Below are positions 9,583 through 21,769 of a stretch of DNA of 64,000 nt, in pieces. The stretch is taken from contig OY754981.1 of assembly GCA_963576475.1 (NCBI GenBank), positions 12,589,369 to 12,653,368 on the forward strand. The letters run 5' to 3'. Every line of letters begins with the position of its first letter. Positions within the stretch are counted from its first letter, which is position 1. The position numbers were made by a program, and so were the translations under genes. Under the pieces are notes generated by a model, which was not told the origin of the DNA, did not search any database, and worked only from the letters and a program-made list of their open reading frames with translations. Source of the DNA: Molanna angustata. Lineage: Eukaryota; Arthropoda; Insecta; Trichoptera; Molannidae.

Positions 9583-10940
9583 AAGTTTAAATCCAGAAAC
9601 CATCCTGGAAGAACCGCGAAGAGATGAAAGGACCTTCTTTTCCCAGGAAACTCCACCTTCAAAGGTAAAATGACTAAATACACGAAGAAGAAGAAGAAAA
9701 AAGTTTAAATCCAGATACCTGCGAAGATATGGAAGGAAAATTGGATGAAGAAGAAGAAGAAAAAAGTCTATATCCAAAAACCGTCTTGGAAGACTTGTGA
9801 AGAGTTGGAAGGACAGTTGGACCTTCTTCTCCCAGGATTCTCCAACTTCATAGGTAAAATGACCAAAAATACACGAAGAAGAAGAAGAAGAAGAAAAAAG
9901 TTCAAATCCAGAAACCTGCGAAGAGATGGAAGGACAATTGGACCTTCTTCTCCCAGGTTAGTCCACCTTCATAGGTAAAATGACCAAATACACGATGAAG
10001 AAGAAGAAGAAAAAAGTTTAAATCCAGAAACCTGCGAAGAGATGGAAGGACAGTTGGACCTTCTTCTCCCAGGATACTCCAACTTCATAGGTAAAATGAC
10101 CAAATACACGACGAAGAAGAAGAAGAAGAAAGTTTTAATCCAGAAACCTGCGAAGAGATGGAAGGAAAATTGGATGAAGAAGAAGAAGAAAAAAGTCTAT
10201 ATCCAAAAACCGTCTTGGAAGACTTGTGAAGAGTTGGAAGGACAGTTGGACCTTCTTCTCCCAGGATTCTCCAACTTCATAGGTAAAATGACCAAAAATA
10301 CACGAAGAAGAAGAAGAAGAAGAAAAAAGTTCAAATCCAGAAACCTGCGAAGAGATGGAAGGACAATTGGACCTTCTTCTCCCAGGTTAGTCCACCTTCA
10401 TAGGTAAAATGACCAAATACACGATGAAGAAGAAGAAGAAAAAAGTTTAAATCCAGAAACCTGCGAAGAGATGGAAGGACAGTTGGACCTTCTTCTCCCA
10501 GGATACTCCAACTTCATAGGTAAAATGACCAAATACACGACGAAGAAGAAGAAGAAGAAAGTTTTAATCCAGAAACCTGCGAAGAGATGGAAGGAAAATT
10601 GGACCTTCATCTCCCAAGATAGTCCACCTTCATAGGTAAAATAACCAAATACACGATGAAGAAGAAAGTTTTAATCCAGAAACCTGTGAAGAGATGGAAG
10701 GAAAATTGGACCTTCATCTCCCAAGATAGTCCACCTTCATAGGTAAAATAACCAAATACACGATGAAGAAGAAGAAGAAAAAAGTTAAAATCCACAAACC
10801 GTCCTGGAAGACCTGCGAAGAGATGGAGGGACAGTCGGACCTTCTTTTCCCAGGATACTCCCCCTTAATAGGTGAAATGACCAAATACACGAAGAAGAAG
10901 AAGAATAAGAAAAAAGTTTAAATCCAGAAACCATCCCGGG
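9583..10940. repeat. ~107-bp tandem array with a 429-bp higher-order unit
   Basis: Each unit reads roughly (gaa)n-gtttaaatccagaaacc-tgcgaagagatggaaggaca-ttggaccttcttctccc-agg..ctcca-cttcataggtaaaatga-ccaaatacacga. The block 9745-10173 is repeated, apparently without change, at 10174-10602, giving a four-unit higher-order repeat. The lysine-rich frames here are not genes. The array ends in a tail near 10941-11010 (ttcattgtaatcgga.aaacggtttaggagc) that also follows the related copy near 18.2 kb. Confidence 0.85.
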
Positions 10941-11030
10941 CACACACTCGACAATTCACCAAAGTTTCATTGTAATCGGACAAACGGTTTAGGAGCACAT
11001 CGCATACAATTTTCTGATAGGAAATCAGTA

Positions 11031-11990
11031 TATTGTTGTGTGATTTGTAAGTAAATAGTAATAGGTAGGTACCTACCTACAACAATGTTCTAAATAAATT
11101 CGATTCATAACAAATTTTATTTGAATATCAGAATCTTTCCGTTACCATAGTAACCATTCCAATATTAATATCAAATGGGCTCGATACATTTTTTGGATAT
11201 GTAGGTAGGTACCTACATTGGTTTGTTCGAAGCCACAAAAACGAAAATTGTCCGAAATATCAAATATTATATACAAATTATGCAATTTTATTATGCCTAT
11301 ATCTTTACTAATAATTAACAGACTTTTACAATATATGTCTTAAAACTTGCTATAAAGTCTTGTGTTTCATTTTATTATTTCATAATCACATTTATTTCAA
11401 AGGTATATTATTTTAAAGAACATATTCATTCGGTAGGAAAATTAAATATCGTATGAAAAGATATTAAAATGGCGGGGTTATATGTACATTTGTACAAAAC
11501 GCTTACTTTAAAAATAAGTTAAACATTATAATTATACCAAATATTCACCATGTTTTTCACTTAAACGCTAAGTTATACTTCAAAATATATTTTTTTTGTG
11601 TAAATACCTACTTCTAACTTTTAAACTAACAGATATTTGCGTGCAAAATGTATACTTTTTTGACAGATACGACTTGGAAAATTTTGTATGAAAAAAATAA
11701 TTATTGAAATATTTTTAAAATTCAGCATTTTTATCGCATTATTTTTAGCGTGACACTGCATCAGGTATACAGGTACACGTTCGCACATAAATTAGATTTT
11801 TAGATGCTCTTGGTTTTTCAGAAGGCGTGAGACAAACACACACACACACACATACACACACACAAACACTAACATTTTGATTGCTTTATTACTTTAGACT
11901 ATAGAATCAAACCGCTATAGTAGTTGTATAAAACTCACCATCAGAATTAAACTATTTTTACTTATAGAAATTATTAATGCGAAAGCTTGT
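11031..11990. other. AT-rich spacer with a CA microsatellite
   Basis: No gene seen. A (CA)n tract lies at about 11838-11873. Several TAGGTACCTACC-like palindromic motifs (near 11064 and 11204) are of the kind common in moth and butterfly genomes. Confidence 0.5.
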
Positions 11991-12599
11991 GTATACTAAT
12001 TTTGATGGCTCAATGGCACGATGGCGCGCCCGTGAGTGTGATGATAATTTTACAATGGTCCAAATGGAGCCGGTCCATATGGAGCGACGCCAAATGACAC
12101 GATCGTTAATGGGCTGCTTAAGACTTTTTAGTTTTTACTTAACTGTATGTAAGTGAGATTTCTGTTTTCTTTGTGAGATTTATTCCTAAAAGCACCTGGG
12201 CTGGTATTAAAATAAGAATAATGTAACAAGTAGGTGATGATACTTTGTTATCTGTTTCTCTCATCCGCGGGATTCTTGCGGGACAATTAATTATTTAAAC
12301 GGCCCACGAGATAAAGAAATATAAGATGGCCGGAAGCCATTACATTTAAACAAATTCACTCCACGAAGCGACATTTCCGTGACCCCAAATTATCCAATTA
12401 AAGGGTACCTAAATCACTTTAACACCGGACCAAGTGCCACTCCATGGGAACAATACAACTTCAAAACAATACCTACCTTAACAGTACCTACTTATTATAG
12501 AAACGTCCCTATAAGAAATAACAACTTGGAATTTGAAGGAACATTGTTGAGATTTAAATAAAAGTGTGTGAAATAATACAGGTATTACGTTCTTGTATT

Positions 12600-13230
12600 T
12601 GAATTTTAGGTCATTTGGAAAATTATCAACGAGCTAAGTTTTATTCATCAAAATATTTTACCACAAAAAATCGATCTAACATTAAAAATATTTAAGTTTT
12701 AACATTTATTTTCTGTACCAAAAAAATTAATAAATATTACTATAATGTCACAATTCATGATATTTTACTAAATATGTATACTTATACACTCACCCATTTT
12801 TCTCAGTAAATTTATATTATTTTACGTCACCTTCCATCTTTAAAATTAGTGTTCTCCACACTCAGTTCGATATCCAAAAGAAAAAAATCAACCCAAACAG
12901 GGAATGTCACTTGAAGCAATCTTATTGCCATATTTAATAATTAAAAAGTGTGGTTGCACAAAAAATATTTTACAGATCCTGTTTATTTATTGCTCTTTAT
13001 AAAAAAACACGCGCTACATGACAATATATTATATTTAAATATTTTGTGTTTGAAAGATATATAGATAGGTACCTACTCTAATGGCATTTTTTAAATGATA
13101 GGTAACTAATTTATATGGCCAAAGTCAAAATGGATCAAGATTTTTCTTTGAAAAGTCTTTCTACAAACTTCTCAATATCCATGTCAAATAAAAGAATAGT
13201 AGTGGAGTTATATGATATCGTTTCCAGTTT
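12600..13230. other. AT-rich spacer, no gene seen
   Basis: No frame, RNA-like fold or repeat that I can support. Confidence 0.4.
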
Positions 13231-13235
13231 CCATT

Positions 13236-13430
13236 GATAAGCTGATGGAAAGTAGGCTGAGGTGGTTTGAACATATTTGAAGAAAACCGCCAGAAAACGT
13301 ATGAAACCTTGCACTGGACTATCGAGTTGCCGGCAAAAGACCAAAAGGGCGTCCAACAATCCGTCTATGGACGATGCTCAGGATAGAATGAAGTGGAGAA
13401 GCGCAACTAGGAGAGCTGACAGTTGGGGGA
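13236..13430 (+). pseudogene. LINE ORF2 C-terminal remnant
   Basis: Reading across one stop near 13275 gives the RTE-like LINE tail pattern: a RLRWF.HI block, then RKPPENV, LPGKRPKGRP-like residues in a shifted frame, and DAQDRMKWRSATRRAD. This is a short, degraded 5'-truncated fragment. It runs straight into a GA/G-rich tract. Confidence 0.6.
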
Positions 13431-13492
13431 GAGAGAAAGAGGGGGTGAGAGGGGGGGGGGGAGAGGGGGAGAGGGGGGGGGAGTGAGAGAAT
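13425..13492. repeat. Purine (G/A) simple-sequence tract
   Basis: An almost pure run of g and a (gagagag, then g-runs of up to twelve) marks the tail side of the LINE remnant. Such tracts can form triplex or G-rich structures. Confidence 0.85.
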
Positions 13493-13734
13493 GAGAATAT
13501 TTATGTGTACCAAGACATATATAAATTAAATGGAATGCTAGGGAGAGTAGCAAAACTGCTGTGCAGGGACATATTTTTTCCATAATCATTTTCTGGCGTC
13601 CACACCCGCACACCTGTCGCTGTGGGATATGCCATGATAGCGTGTGGTATTTTTATGTTTGTTAAACCATTTGATTACAGGCAAGCCAACTTTTGTGTAG
13701 TACAACGTCTGTCGGGTCCGCTAGTATTATATAA

Positions 13735-14325
13735 AAAAGGACAGTTACATAATAAAGGAAAAGTTCTTTTAAGATATTGTGTGCTTTACTGTATAATATA
13801 ATATACATATATTTTCACGTAAATCTATGTACATTTTTATCCAACTGTACATAATTTTACCATGTTAAATGAGAAATATAGATATATTCGTCCTATGTAT
13901 CCATTATTTTTTTCTCCTTTCATCCTAAGCTAGAATGGCTTGTTAATTATTTTTGTATTTTTTTTGTGTACCGACTTAAAAATATAACGAGAACATGTTT
14001 CACGTAGCTTTATGAAACTTCTTGTGTACGAATAAAAAAATATGCAAAGCTCTGAAAAATGATGTTTATACTTATTTACTCTTAAGCACAAATACATTAT
14101 ACCTACCTTAATAGTGTTAGCATTCTGCTAACTGTTAATTTCTACCCGCATCGTTTAAGCGTAGATTAAGTTGATATACGGTTATGTATGTTATATAATA
14201 TGTTTATTACCAAATGGAGTGAAATGTGAGTTGACGAGAAAATATTTGTTTAAATATCGAAATTTTCGGCGGGAAATACAAATACCTACCTACACATATC
14301 GCTTTTTCGAACTAAGTAAAAAAAA
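13735..14325. other. AT-rich spacer, no gene seen
   Basis: Only low-complexity AT-rich sequence and scattered acctacctac motifs. Confidence 0.4.
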
Positions 14326-14329
14326 ACAA

Positions 14330-15471
14330 TAGGGGAGCGGAGTATATTACCGTACACCTAAACTTAAGTTGAAATTATGAAATAACTATATATAATTACG
14401 CGTTCAATAAAGTACAGTTTCACAGCAATTTTAATTGGTTTTATAATGGTGTCTTAAAAAATAAAAAAAACTTATAAAAAATCGTTTTACTAAACATATT
14501 TTAAAAAAGTGGAAAAAGTGTACAGCGGTAGGCTAATACCGTACACTGAGTTATGGTTTACATAAACTACAGATTTAACCATCTGGGACCTCTTTGTCGC
14601 TGTATAGCGCATGCACTCATTGAGCACATGATATGCAACGATACCAGAGTTCATTGTCATTGCCAAATTCTCCACAAATAGTACATAACTCATTAGCTAC
14701 GCCCAGCAGTCCTTCATCGTAGTACACTCCATCATTATCGTCGTCATCATGAAGAACCATTGCCGTAGTATCATCATCAGAATCGGTTGTAGAATCATTA
14801 AAAATTTAGCGTTTATAAGATGTAGCTTCTTTTTGGCTTTTTTTATTTTTTCGTGACTGTCTTTGTGTTTTTCTTATCTTTCTTTCTGTCTTTTGGTGTG
14901 ACTTTCTTTGAGTCACACCAAAAGTAAGTTTGGTTTTCTCTTTTGTTTGACGTTCTTTAATGTTTTTTTTTCACAGCTGCGGCCTCTAATATATCCTTCA
15001 TAGGAGTAGATGTCATTGCTTTGATCTTTTTCCTCTTCCCTTCATCACATCATGAAAAGTCACCAAAACGTGTTACGGCTAATACCGTACAAAATGTACG
15101 GCATTACCCGAAACCCGGAAACCAAAATATTTTTGTCAAAAATATATTAAAAAATCGAAACTTTGAATACTAAAGCATATAAGGTTTAATATCAAAGAAC
15201 GCGCAAATTAATATTATTTTACAAAATAACTATGATTAATTTACTAACAGCTTAAATATCAATCAATGATTTCTATAAGAAAATAGCGCAAAACGTCATA
15301 TGTGGTTTCAGATAAAAGGTCACAGGTAAATTGGCGCGTGTTTCTGTCAAAGGCACTGGGAATGGTAAAGACTAACTCTAGACAATACTAGGTGTTTGTT
15401 TCTGTTGAGGGTTTCGCTAAAACCATGTGTACGGAATTAGCCACTGTACGGTAATACACTCCGCTCCCCTA
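14330..15471. mobile_element. Tigger/pogo-derived deletion element (1.14 kb)
   Basis: The element is bounded by inverted terminal repeats ggggagcggagtatattacc (from 14332) and its complement (to 15469), about 25 bp with one or two mismatches. Both sit next to a TA dinucleotide (14330-14331 and 15470-15471), the usual Tc1/mariner/pogo target duplication. Inside, on the minus strand, is the broken C-terminus of a Tigger-type transposase. The DDE domain is absent, so mobility would depend on a relative elsewhere. Confidence 0.8.
14590..15060 (-). pseudogene. C-terminal remnant of a Tigger/pogo-like transposase
   Basis: Reading the minus strand gives a TSTPMKDILE-like segment, a long Lys/Arg/Gln-rich stretch, an acidic DSDDD patch, then ELCTICGEFG...ELWYRC..C. 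That order is characteristic of insect Tigger/pogo transposases, which end in a small Cys/His finger of the form CxxCGE...ELWYRCxxCxxW. Stops and frame changes interrupt it. The family call is from motif recall, not a search. Confidence 0.65.
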
Positions 15472-15835
15472 CGTTTTTATCGAGTCTGTAAATATTTGCG
15501 TATTTCATTTATAAAATGCATTCAGGAAAATATTATAATCTGAGCAAAGTTTGAATTAAAGTGATTTTCCTGATTCAAAATTTATGAAGTATGAAATATA
15601 AATATTTTCAAAACTATGAGATGTAGGTACAATGTACATATGTTTGTATAGCAATTCGTTAAATACTAGAACATTCAACATTGTTTGACAAAAGCCATTT
15701 AAAAAAAAAAGAAGTTAGTTACTAACATTTTAAATGCTTTGCTACTCTGTAAGTATACGGAGACTTTGCCTTCAATTATGCCTTTTTAGTGAGGGAACTC
15801 AATAAGAAGGCATACATTGTGAACGTTGCGCAAGC

Positions 15836-15965
15836 GCATAAAGTGATCATATAAACCAGCCGATGACAGGTCATAAGCCCAGTAGGTGAATTGAGTTCCT
15901 GGTTCTTCTATAATATTGCAACTTCGTCTCTACTGACATGTTAAAAAGTTTGTCAAAAAAATTTA
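15836..15965. repeat. ~125-bp dispersed repeat, copy 1
   Basis: The segment running from cataaagtgatcat-ataaaccagccgatga through gagttcctggttcttctat to gttaaaaagtttgtc recurs at 17480-17605 in the same orientation with about 85 percent similarity by eye. It encodes nothing; probably a short interspersed element or the end of a larger one. Confidence 0.7.
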
Positions 15966-16174
15966 AAAACTTTATTTTTGTTCGTATTTCATACATGAAA
16001 AGGTAATAAATGTGCATGTTTGTGTACATCCCATATGCCCAATGTCATAGACATTAACAAGGGCCTTAAGGCGACTTCACGATATTTATTGGAGTATTCT
16101 TAGGGCTGAACTGATATCGACCATATTAATTTTGTCGACGGATAATTCGTGGTGAAACTCCATTATACTAGGTC

Positions 16175-16346
16175 TAAATGAAAACACTAATTTGTTTAAG
16201 TTTCACTATTTAATTTAAAACTTGCACTGACCGGTATCGATCTGTTGAAGATCATCGCTCTGACAATGATCTTCAACAGGTCGATACCGGTCAGTGCCAG
16301 TTTTAAATTAAATAGTGAAACTTAAACAAATTAGTGTTTTCATTTA
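16175..16346. repeat. 172-bp near-perfect foldback palindrome
   Basis: Two arms of about 80 bases (16175-16255 and 16266-16346) are reverse complements with few mismatches around a spacer of about 10 bases. Each arm contains gaccggtatcga and tttaatttaaaa blocks. A 12-bp direct repeat, ctgatatcgacc, lies outside at 16111-16122 and 16350-16361. As RNA this would form a long hairpin; as DNA it looks like a foldback transposon or a recent inverted duplication. Confidence 0.85.
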
Positions 16347-16404
16347 TACCTGATATCGACCTGTTTGTTTTAATGTTGTTGCCAATAGTATATGAAAGAG
16401 ACAA

Positions 16405-16583
16405 AGTGCCCGTTCCCACTTGTCGTGTGTCGGGCATGATAAAATGTCCTGTGATCTAATGGTTATACATTTTAAATGGTTACACACGTGTAAGTGTGAA
16501 CAGCTTCATTTAAAAAGTATTACCACTATAGATCGCACGATTTTTTATCGAGCCCGACACACGAGAAGGGAAAACGGGCAGTA
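16405..16583. mobile_element. MITE with AGTGCCCGTT termini
   Basis: The ends agtgcccgtt and aacgggcagt are inverted repeats. Similarity continues inward for about 70 bases (cgtgtgtcgggc and gcccgacacacg blocks), leaving a short centre. There is no coding potential. Superfamily undetermined because no clear target duplication was found. Confidence 0.7.
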
Positions 16584-17479
16584 AGAAAGATTTTTTCTAT
16601 TTAATTTTAATTTTCTTTATTCATATCATAAAAAAATATACGAATATACAGTTTACGTATTAAATAGTATACAATATCACCTCCCTCTTAAAGCTTATTA
16701 GCTTGTGAAGAGGAAGTATATTTATTTATTATTAATAACACTGTAGCTTCTTGCATTTGTAGCATAATATGAATAAAAATCAAACACCAAAGCATATATG
16801 CTGAAGACAGTTATTACAATAATAGTATCACAATAAGAAAATAAAAAAGGTTTTGTAAAAAAATATAAGGGTAGAAATCAGTTTTATATTCCGCGCCTTT
16901 TGACACGGACCTAATAATTTCTTTTCGTCGAAAAAAAAAGATGTTTGTTTTTTTTTCTTTTTCTTCGAAAATATGTATCGATCCATCACTTTCCGTTACA
17001 TTAATCGTATTAAATTGTACCGAGATTAGAGGAGGGAATCGTTACAATAGAGGCTGTGGTGTGGAGGTGACCCCACCGTAGTGTGAACTGATAAAGCTGT
17101 TACTGTTACAACGTATTATATTTATTGCTTTTTATCGTCGAAATAACTCAACGTGTACGTATAGCCTAACGTGGGATATTGTGGAAAAGATTTTCTTAAC
17201 CTCCCAGTACGTAGCTGCCTACTTTGGTAAAGGTGCATTCACACGAGACGATCGTGCGAAGAGACGAATTGATTATCAAAATATCAAGTGGTTGTAAGTA
17301 CATAATATTGTGCTACATGTGCCTATCAAATAGTGAACTGGATGTAGAACTGTCTGTGTAGAAGTCAGGATTTCCTTGTTGGGAAGCACTTATCTACTCG
17401 TTGTCATTGTAAAATGTAATGTGATCAACAGATAGATAAACAAGGTTGAATATTTCAACATACTTCATCGATTTTTTAA

Positions 17480-17605
17480 ACATAAAGTGATCACATAAAC
17501 CAGCCGATGATAGGTGTAAAGCCCTGTAGGTGCTTTGAGTTCCTGGTTCTTCTATAATATTCTAACTTCTTCTCTATTGAGATGTTAAAAAGTTTGTCCA
17601 AAAAA
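17480..17605. repeat. ~125-bp dispersed repeat, copy 2
   Basis: Second copy of the repeat at 15836-15965. It is followed at once by the motif ttgcacactggcggg, which also occurs near 27792 and, inverted, near 47070. Confidence 0.7.
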
Positions 17606-17726
17606 TATATATTGCACACTGGCGGGCTTTGAAAAATATATATTACATGAGGCAATGTTGGTCTGGCCTGTAAATAATTAAAAATGTTCGATCTGTATAT
17701 CATCTAAAATTTCTAATTATAAATCC

Positions 17727-18300
17727 GTCCGTTCAGTACCTTCAGTCACTTCAGTACCTCCCGTCTCTTCAGTGCCTCCTTACCTTCCTTCGATTCATCC
17801 AATTTCTTCCATCCCTTCAGGTCCTTTAGTACCTTCTATCTCTTCAGTGTCTCCTGGTTCCCTTTAGTTCCTCCCTTCTTTTTCATCCCTTCAGATCCTT
17901 TAGTACCTCCCGTCCCTTAGCTTAGTAGCTTCCTTCCCTTCAGTGCTCTCTATCTACCTTCAATTCCTCCCGTCTCTTCCATCACTTCAGGGTAAGAATC
18001 AAATTACAAATTTTATAGATTCCTTCGTGAGATATTGAATAAATAAAGTTAAGTTCAGTGTTTGCTTCTGAAAAGACCACGTCGAACGTATGGACGACAG
18101 TGGAATTGTCAAAATTGTTAAGACAGAAATACCCAACAACAGAAGACTACCCAGAAAGTCTGGACAGAGATGGAAGGACAGATGAACCTCCTTCTCCCAG
18201 GGTAGTCCACATTCACTAAAATTCACAAAATTCAATAAAATTTCATTATAATCGGATGAACGATTAAGGAGCGTATACCGTACATACAAAAATACTCACA
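17727..18300. repeat. Second locus of the CCTTCAG minisatellite composite
   Basis: At 17727-17995 a diverged cccttcagtacctccc array is followed at 18140-18300 by one degraded ~107-bp unit (gatggaaggacag, cttctcccaggg, agtccac) and the same tail as at 10.95 kb (aaatttcattataatcgga, acgattaaggagc). The block order matches the 9.3-11.0 kb locus, so the two are copies of one composite repeat. Confidence 0.75.
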
Positions 18301-18342
18301 TACTTCTTTGCAATTGTAAGTACTTGATTTCTTATAAACATT

Positions 18343-18600
18343 CTTCTTCTTCTTTTTGCCGTGTCATGTCAGGTCTCCCCGATGTTGACGGACACCGTTG
18401 AATTAGTCTCCCTATCATGGGCAGTGCGAAACACCTCCTCCACAATTCTCATACCAGTCCATTCCCGGTTGTCTTGAAGCCAGGATACCTGATTTCTTCC
18501 GATCCCTCTACGACCCTCTATCCCCCTTCATGAAAAGCTGAAGGATGATATATTTTATCCTCTGAGAATATGGCCGAAGTACGACAATACGGAGCTTAAC
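18343..18600 (-). pseudogene. LINE C-terminal remnant, minus strand, (GAA)n tail
   Basis: On the minus strand the reading, with frame changes, gives LSYFGHILRE.DK, then a GRRG.GR..VSWL block, WTGM and a DRE-like end, closing with a GAAGAA tail at 18343-18356. This is the C-terminal signature of a common RTE-like insect LINE. Dead fragment. Confidence 0.6.
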
Positions 18601-21600
18601 ATTATTTTTTATAAATATAGATCATCAAAATTGTGATATCTGGTACTTTTAGTAACCAGATAAAGTAAATTAACACAGGCGTTTAACAAGTACACAGTTC
18701 ATTATAATTAACAGTTGTGACACATTTTGTGACGACTATGTTACATCGCTTAAAGAGTTTTATTTTTAAAAAGAGTTCCCAAAAGTGTAAACCATCCTTA
18801 ATTGTGAAGAAGTGGTAAACTCTTTCGATAAGAAATAACGTAACGGGTTATCACTCTCTTTTTAATATTAAACATGATATTTATTTAAAGAATTTGTCAT
18901 GAACACTATTTCTTAAATCGCCTTTGTCGTGAGTGCTTCTAAGAAAAAAAAGACGATCGAAGGTTTAAGATTTACTATAATATTATGATAATAATATTAT
19001 GGTAATGAATAAAATATCATGTATTTTTAAGAAGATGGTTTTTATCCAAGGAATTTAATTTCGTACGGTTTCATCAAAATCTTGATTTAATATTAACAAA
19101 GTAAAATTCATTTACTATGTCTTAAGTTTGTTATATTGGTCGTAATATTGTACGTTCTTTTAACATGAAATGATTTTATGAGATATCTTTTACTAGTAAT
19201 GTTATATGTACTTATAATAGAAACAATATTCGTGCATTGTAAAAAATATAACTATTTTGGTGTATTACATTATGAAACCATGAATTTAGGTAATTTGACA
19301 CTTGCCCAATAAAAATCGCCGCACTTTAGGATATTCATAGGATTTAATAATATCCTAAATCCAGATATAAACACAATGAAAAAATGTTGGTATCATCATA
19401 TATCTTTAAATTCGTCCAAAAATTGTTTGATAAATATGAATTATATTTTTAATTAAATATTAAGATGACGAATCATCATGGCTATGTAACAATTTTCATT
19501 TTATTCTTCTTTCCCATTTCCACCCAGTCTTTCCTTTTTCACCACCCTTCACCTAAGTACATGTTGCAATTGTCAATAGTTTCTAGATTACTCAGTGGAA
19601 TATTTTTTATTGGTCTTATTTTATATTTCCTTATTTTTTTGGTTAATATTCCCAAATAAAGTAATATAAAATTCCGGTCCATTCTCTGATGCCAAGACAT
19701 CTGCCTCCTACTCACCCCTTTTAAATTGATTAGTTTAATTATTTTGTGTGTGTCGTTTTTCAAATAAAAGATTACTTACACGATCGACATTAGTATATCC
19801 TTATGGACATTAATTTTTATTATTCAGCTGTTCGTGACGATGTTGATGGTCAGAACAAATTATACTACGGTAAACGAGACACTGAATCCAGTTGACACAG
19901 ACGGTTGACGCACGAATGTAAGTCCTCGATTGGTTTGATGAGCTGGAGTTCGTTTAATCATCGTAAATCTTCGAGAAATGTCGAGGATATGGGTACGAGG
20001 TACGAGGATACACTTTCTCAGGTACCTTACTATGTCTATTTGAACGAGTTTTACGTATATAACGAAGTGATTTTCTTCACATTTCAATTTTAATAATCCT
20101 TCATAATTGGCAATGGCTAGGTTATGTATTTTTAAATAATATATTGATAGCCTACCTACCTTCAATACGAGAAGTATATTAGATCGTACATAAGGAATAG
20201 AAAAGGTGAGTTGAGAGGGGTGTGAATAAATTGTGATTCAAGTAAATCTAGGAAGGTGGTACATAGCTGATTGATGTATTGGAATTGTGAGCTTGGCGAT
20301 GTGCTGGGATCGTAAATTGAGCCTTGTGGGTTGTTAAAGGACTTAGAGAGGTGGTAAAACTTACAACTACTCAACCTCTCTTGTTGATCTACGCACAATC
20401 TTTAATCACTTCAAATGTTTCCTGCTTTCGAGATCGGTATAACAATTTGAACAACAACAAATGAATCAATGCACAATTCTGATGATCCCTATTGGTAGCA
20501 CTTCATTACTTCCACCATTTATAAATTGTATCCAAATAATAACTTATTTTTAATGATAATTTAAATAAAATGAAGTATTTATTAACTCATAGAATTTCGT
20601 TTCAATAACGAATCATTTATTTTAATTTTATTTTGATTGTAGTTTATTTATTTGTGAAAGGTTTTTCTACTTTTTTATTGTTACTTACGTAAAGTTTTTT
20701 TATAAAATGTTCTGATTCATTTTATTTATCATTGTTTACTTATTTACACAAATGGTTCCATTTACACAGTAGGTACATATGTGCATATAATGCGTGTTTT
20801 TAAAATAAAAACAAAAAAATATATTATATTTTTACATCTACTTACAAAAAAAAAATATCTTTTAATCAATCCCTTCTGGATACATCCACTCAATTTAAAA
20901 TAGTGAACAATATTTATCAATTCACAGAAATATTATCATAAGCTGTAAAATTAAAAAGAAATATTCTATGATGCTGTAGACATAAAAGATTACGAAGTAT
21001 TTTTAATACTGGAGTAGTCAGTGTAAAGATGTTGTATATTTTTGTGGAAAAATCCTCTCAATAAATATTTTATATATTTTATTGATTTTTTTATGATTTC
21101 TAGATCATATGCGCTTGTCCCCGTTCGGCAATAAAAGTATTAGATTGTATATTACCACAAAGTTGAGTTTTTAAAAAGGTTCTAGCCGTCTTTTTTCCTC
21201 TATTTTTTATTTTAATTCAAAGTTTAAACGATAGTTCAAGCATATTTTTATTTATAAGAAATCTTGATGGAGAGAGTATCGCGGGATGAATATACATACA
21301 TGATTAATCAAACTCTGTATTTATCTAACATTAATTTAAAGTATGTAAAATAATAGCATACGAAAAGGTATGTGGGTGCGCATAAGTATATAAAAAAAAC
21401 ACGACACATGCATGTATCCTCATACTCCAGTCTTATCTCACTTAAAAAGTCAACATTCAGAATGGGTGGTGAACTTCATTGCTGAACTGTATAGTATATG
21501 ATGTTATGACAATGATTAATATGAACACATACATAATTCCACAATTTATTTTATTTTTCTCCCGACGACCGTTTCGGCTTATAAGGCCATAATCAATTAG

Positions 21601-21765
21601 AAGCCGTCACAATCGAAAGATTGAAAAGTGCGTATATGATGTTATTTTACATCTTGTAGGAACTTTCGATTACCTGGCTCTATCCAGAAAACGATGCTAA
21701 AAGAAAATATTTGTAGCACTATACAATGACGGTGCATTACAGTGAAAGTAAAAAAAAATAAAATG
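18601..21765. other. 3.2 kb of AT-rich DNA without a supportable gene
   Basis: Only short frames with no recognisable motif. The stretch 19830-20020 is less AT-rich (cagttgacacagacggttgac, gaggatatgggtacgaggt) and could be an old exon or regulatory island, but nothing decides it. A weak inverted pair of cg-rich words (cgacgaccgtttcgg) sits near 21565. Confidence 0.4.
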
Positions 21766-21769
21766 TTAT

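Noticed and set aside
9241..10795. Pro/Ser-rich and Lys-rich frames in the tandem arrays
   Set aside because: They are periodic translations of minisatellite units in several frames, with no conserved start or function.
12280..12580. Possible LTR/PBS fragment (ccacgaagcgac, cgtgacccc) and a 60-codon frame at 12379
   Set aside because: It has a slight likeness to retroelement leader sequences, but no paired LTR, no clear TG/CA ends and a GTG start. Too weak.
19830..20020. Candidate host exon or promoter
   Set aside because: Composition is less AT-rich, but there is no splice-bounded frame, motif or promoter pair to support it.
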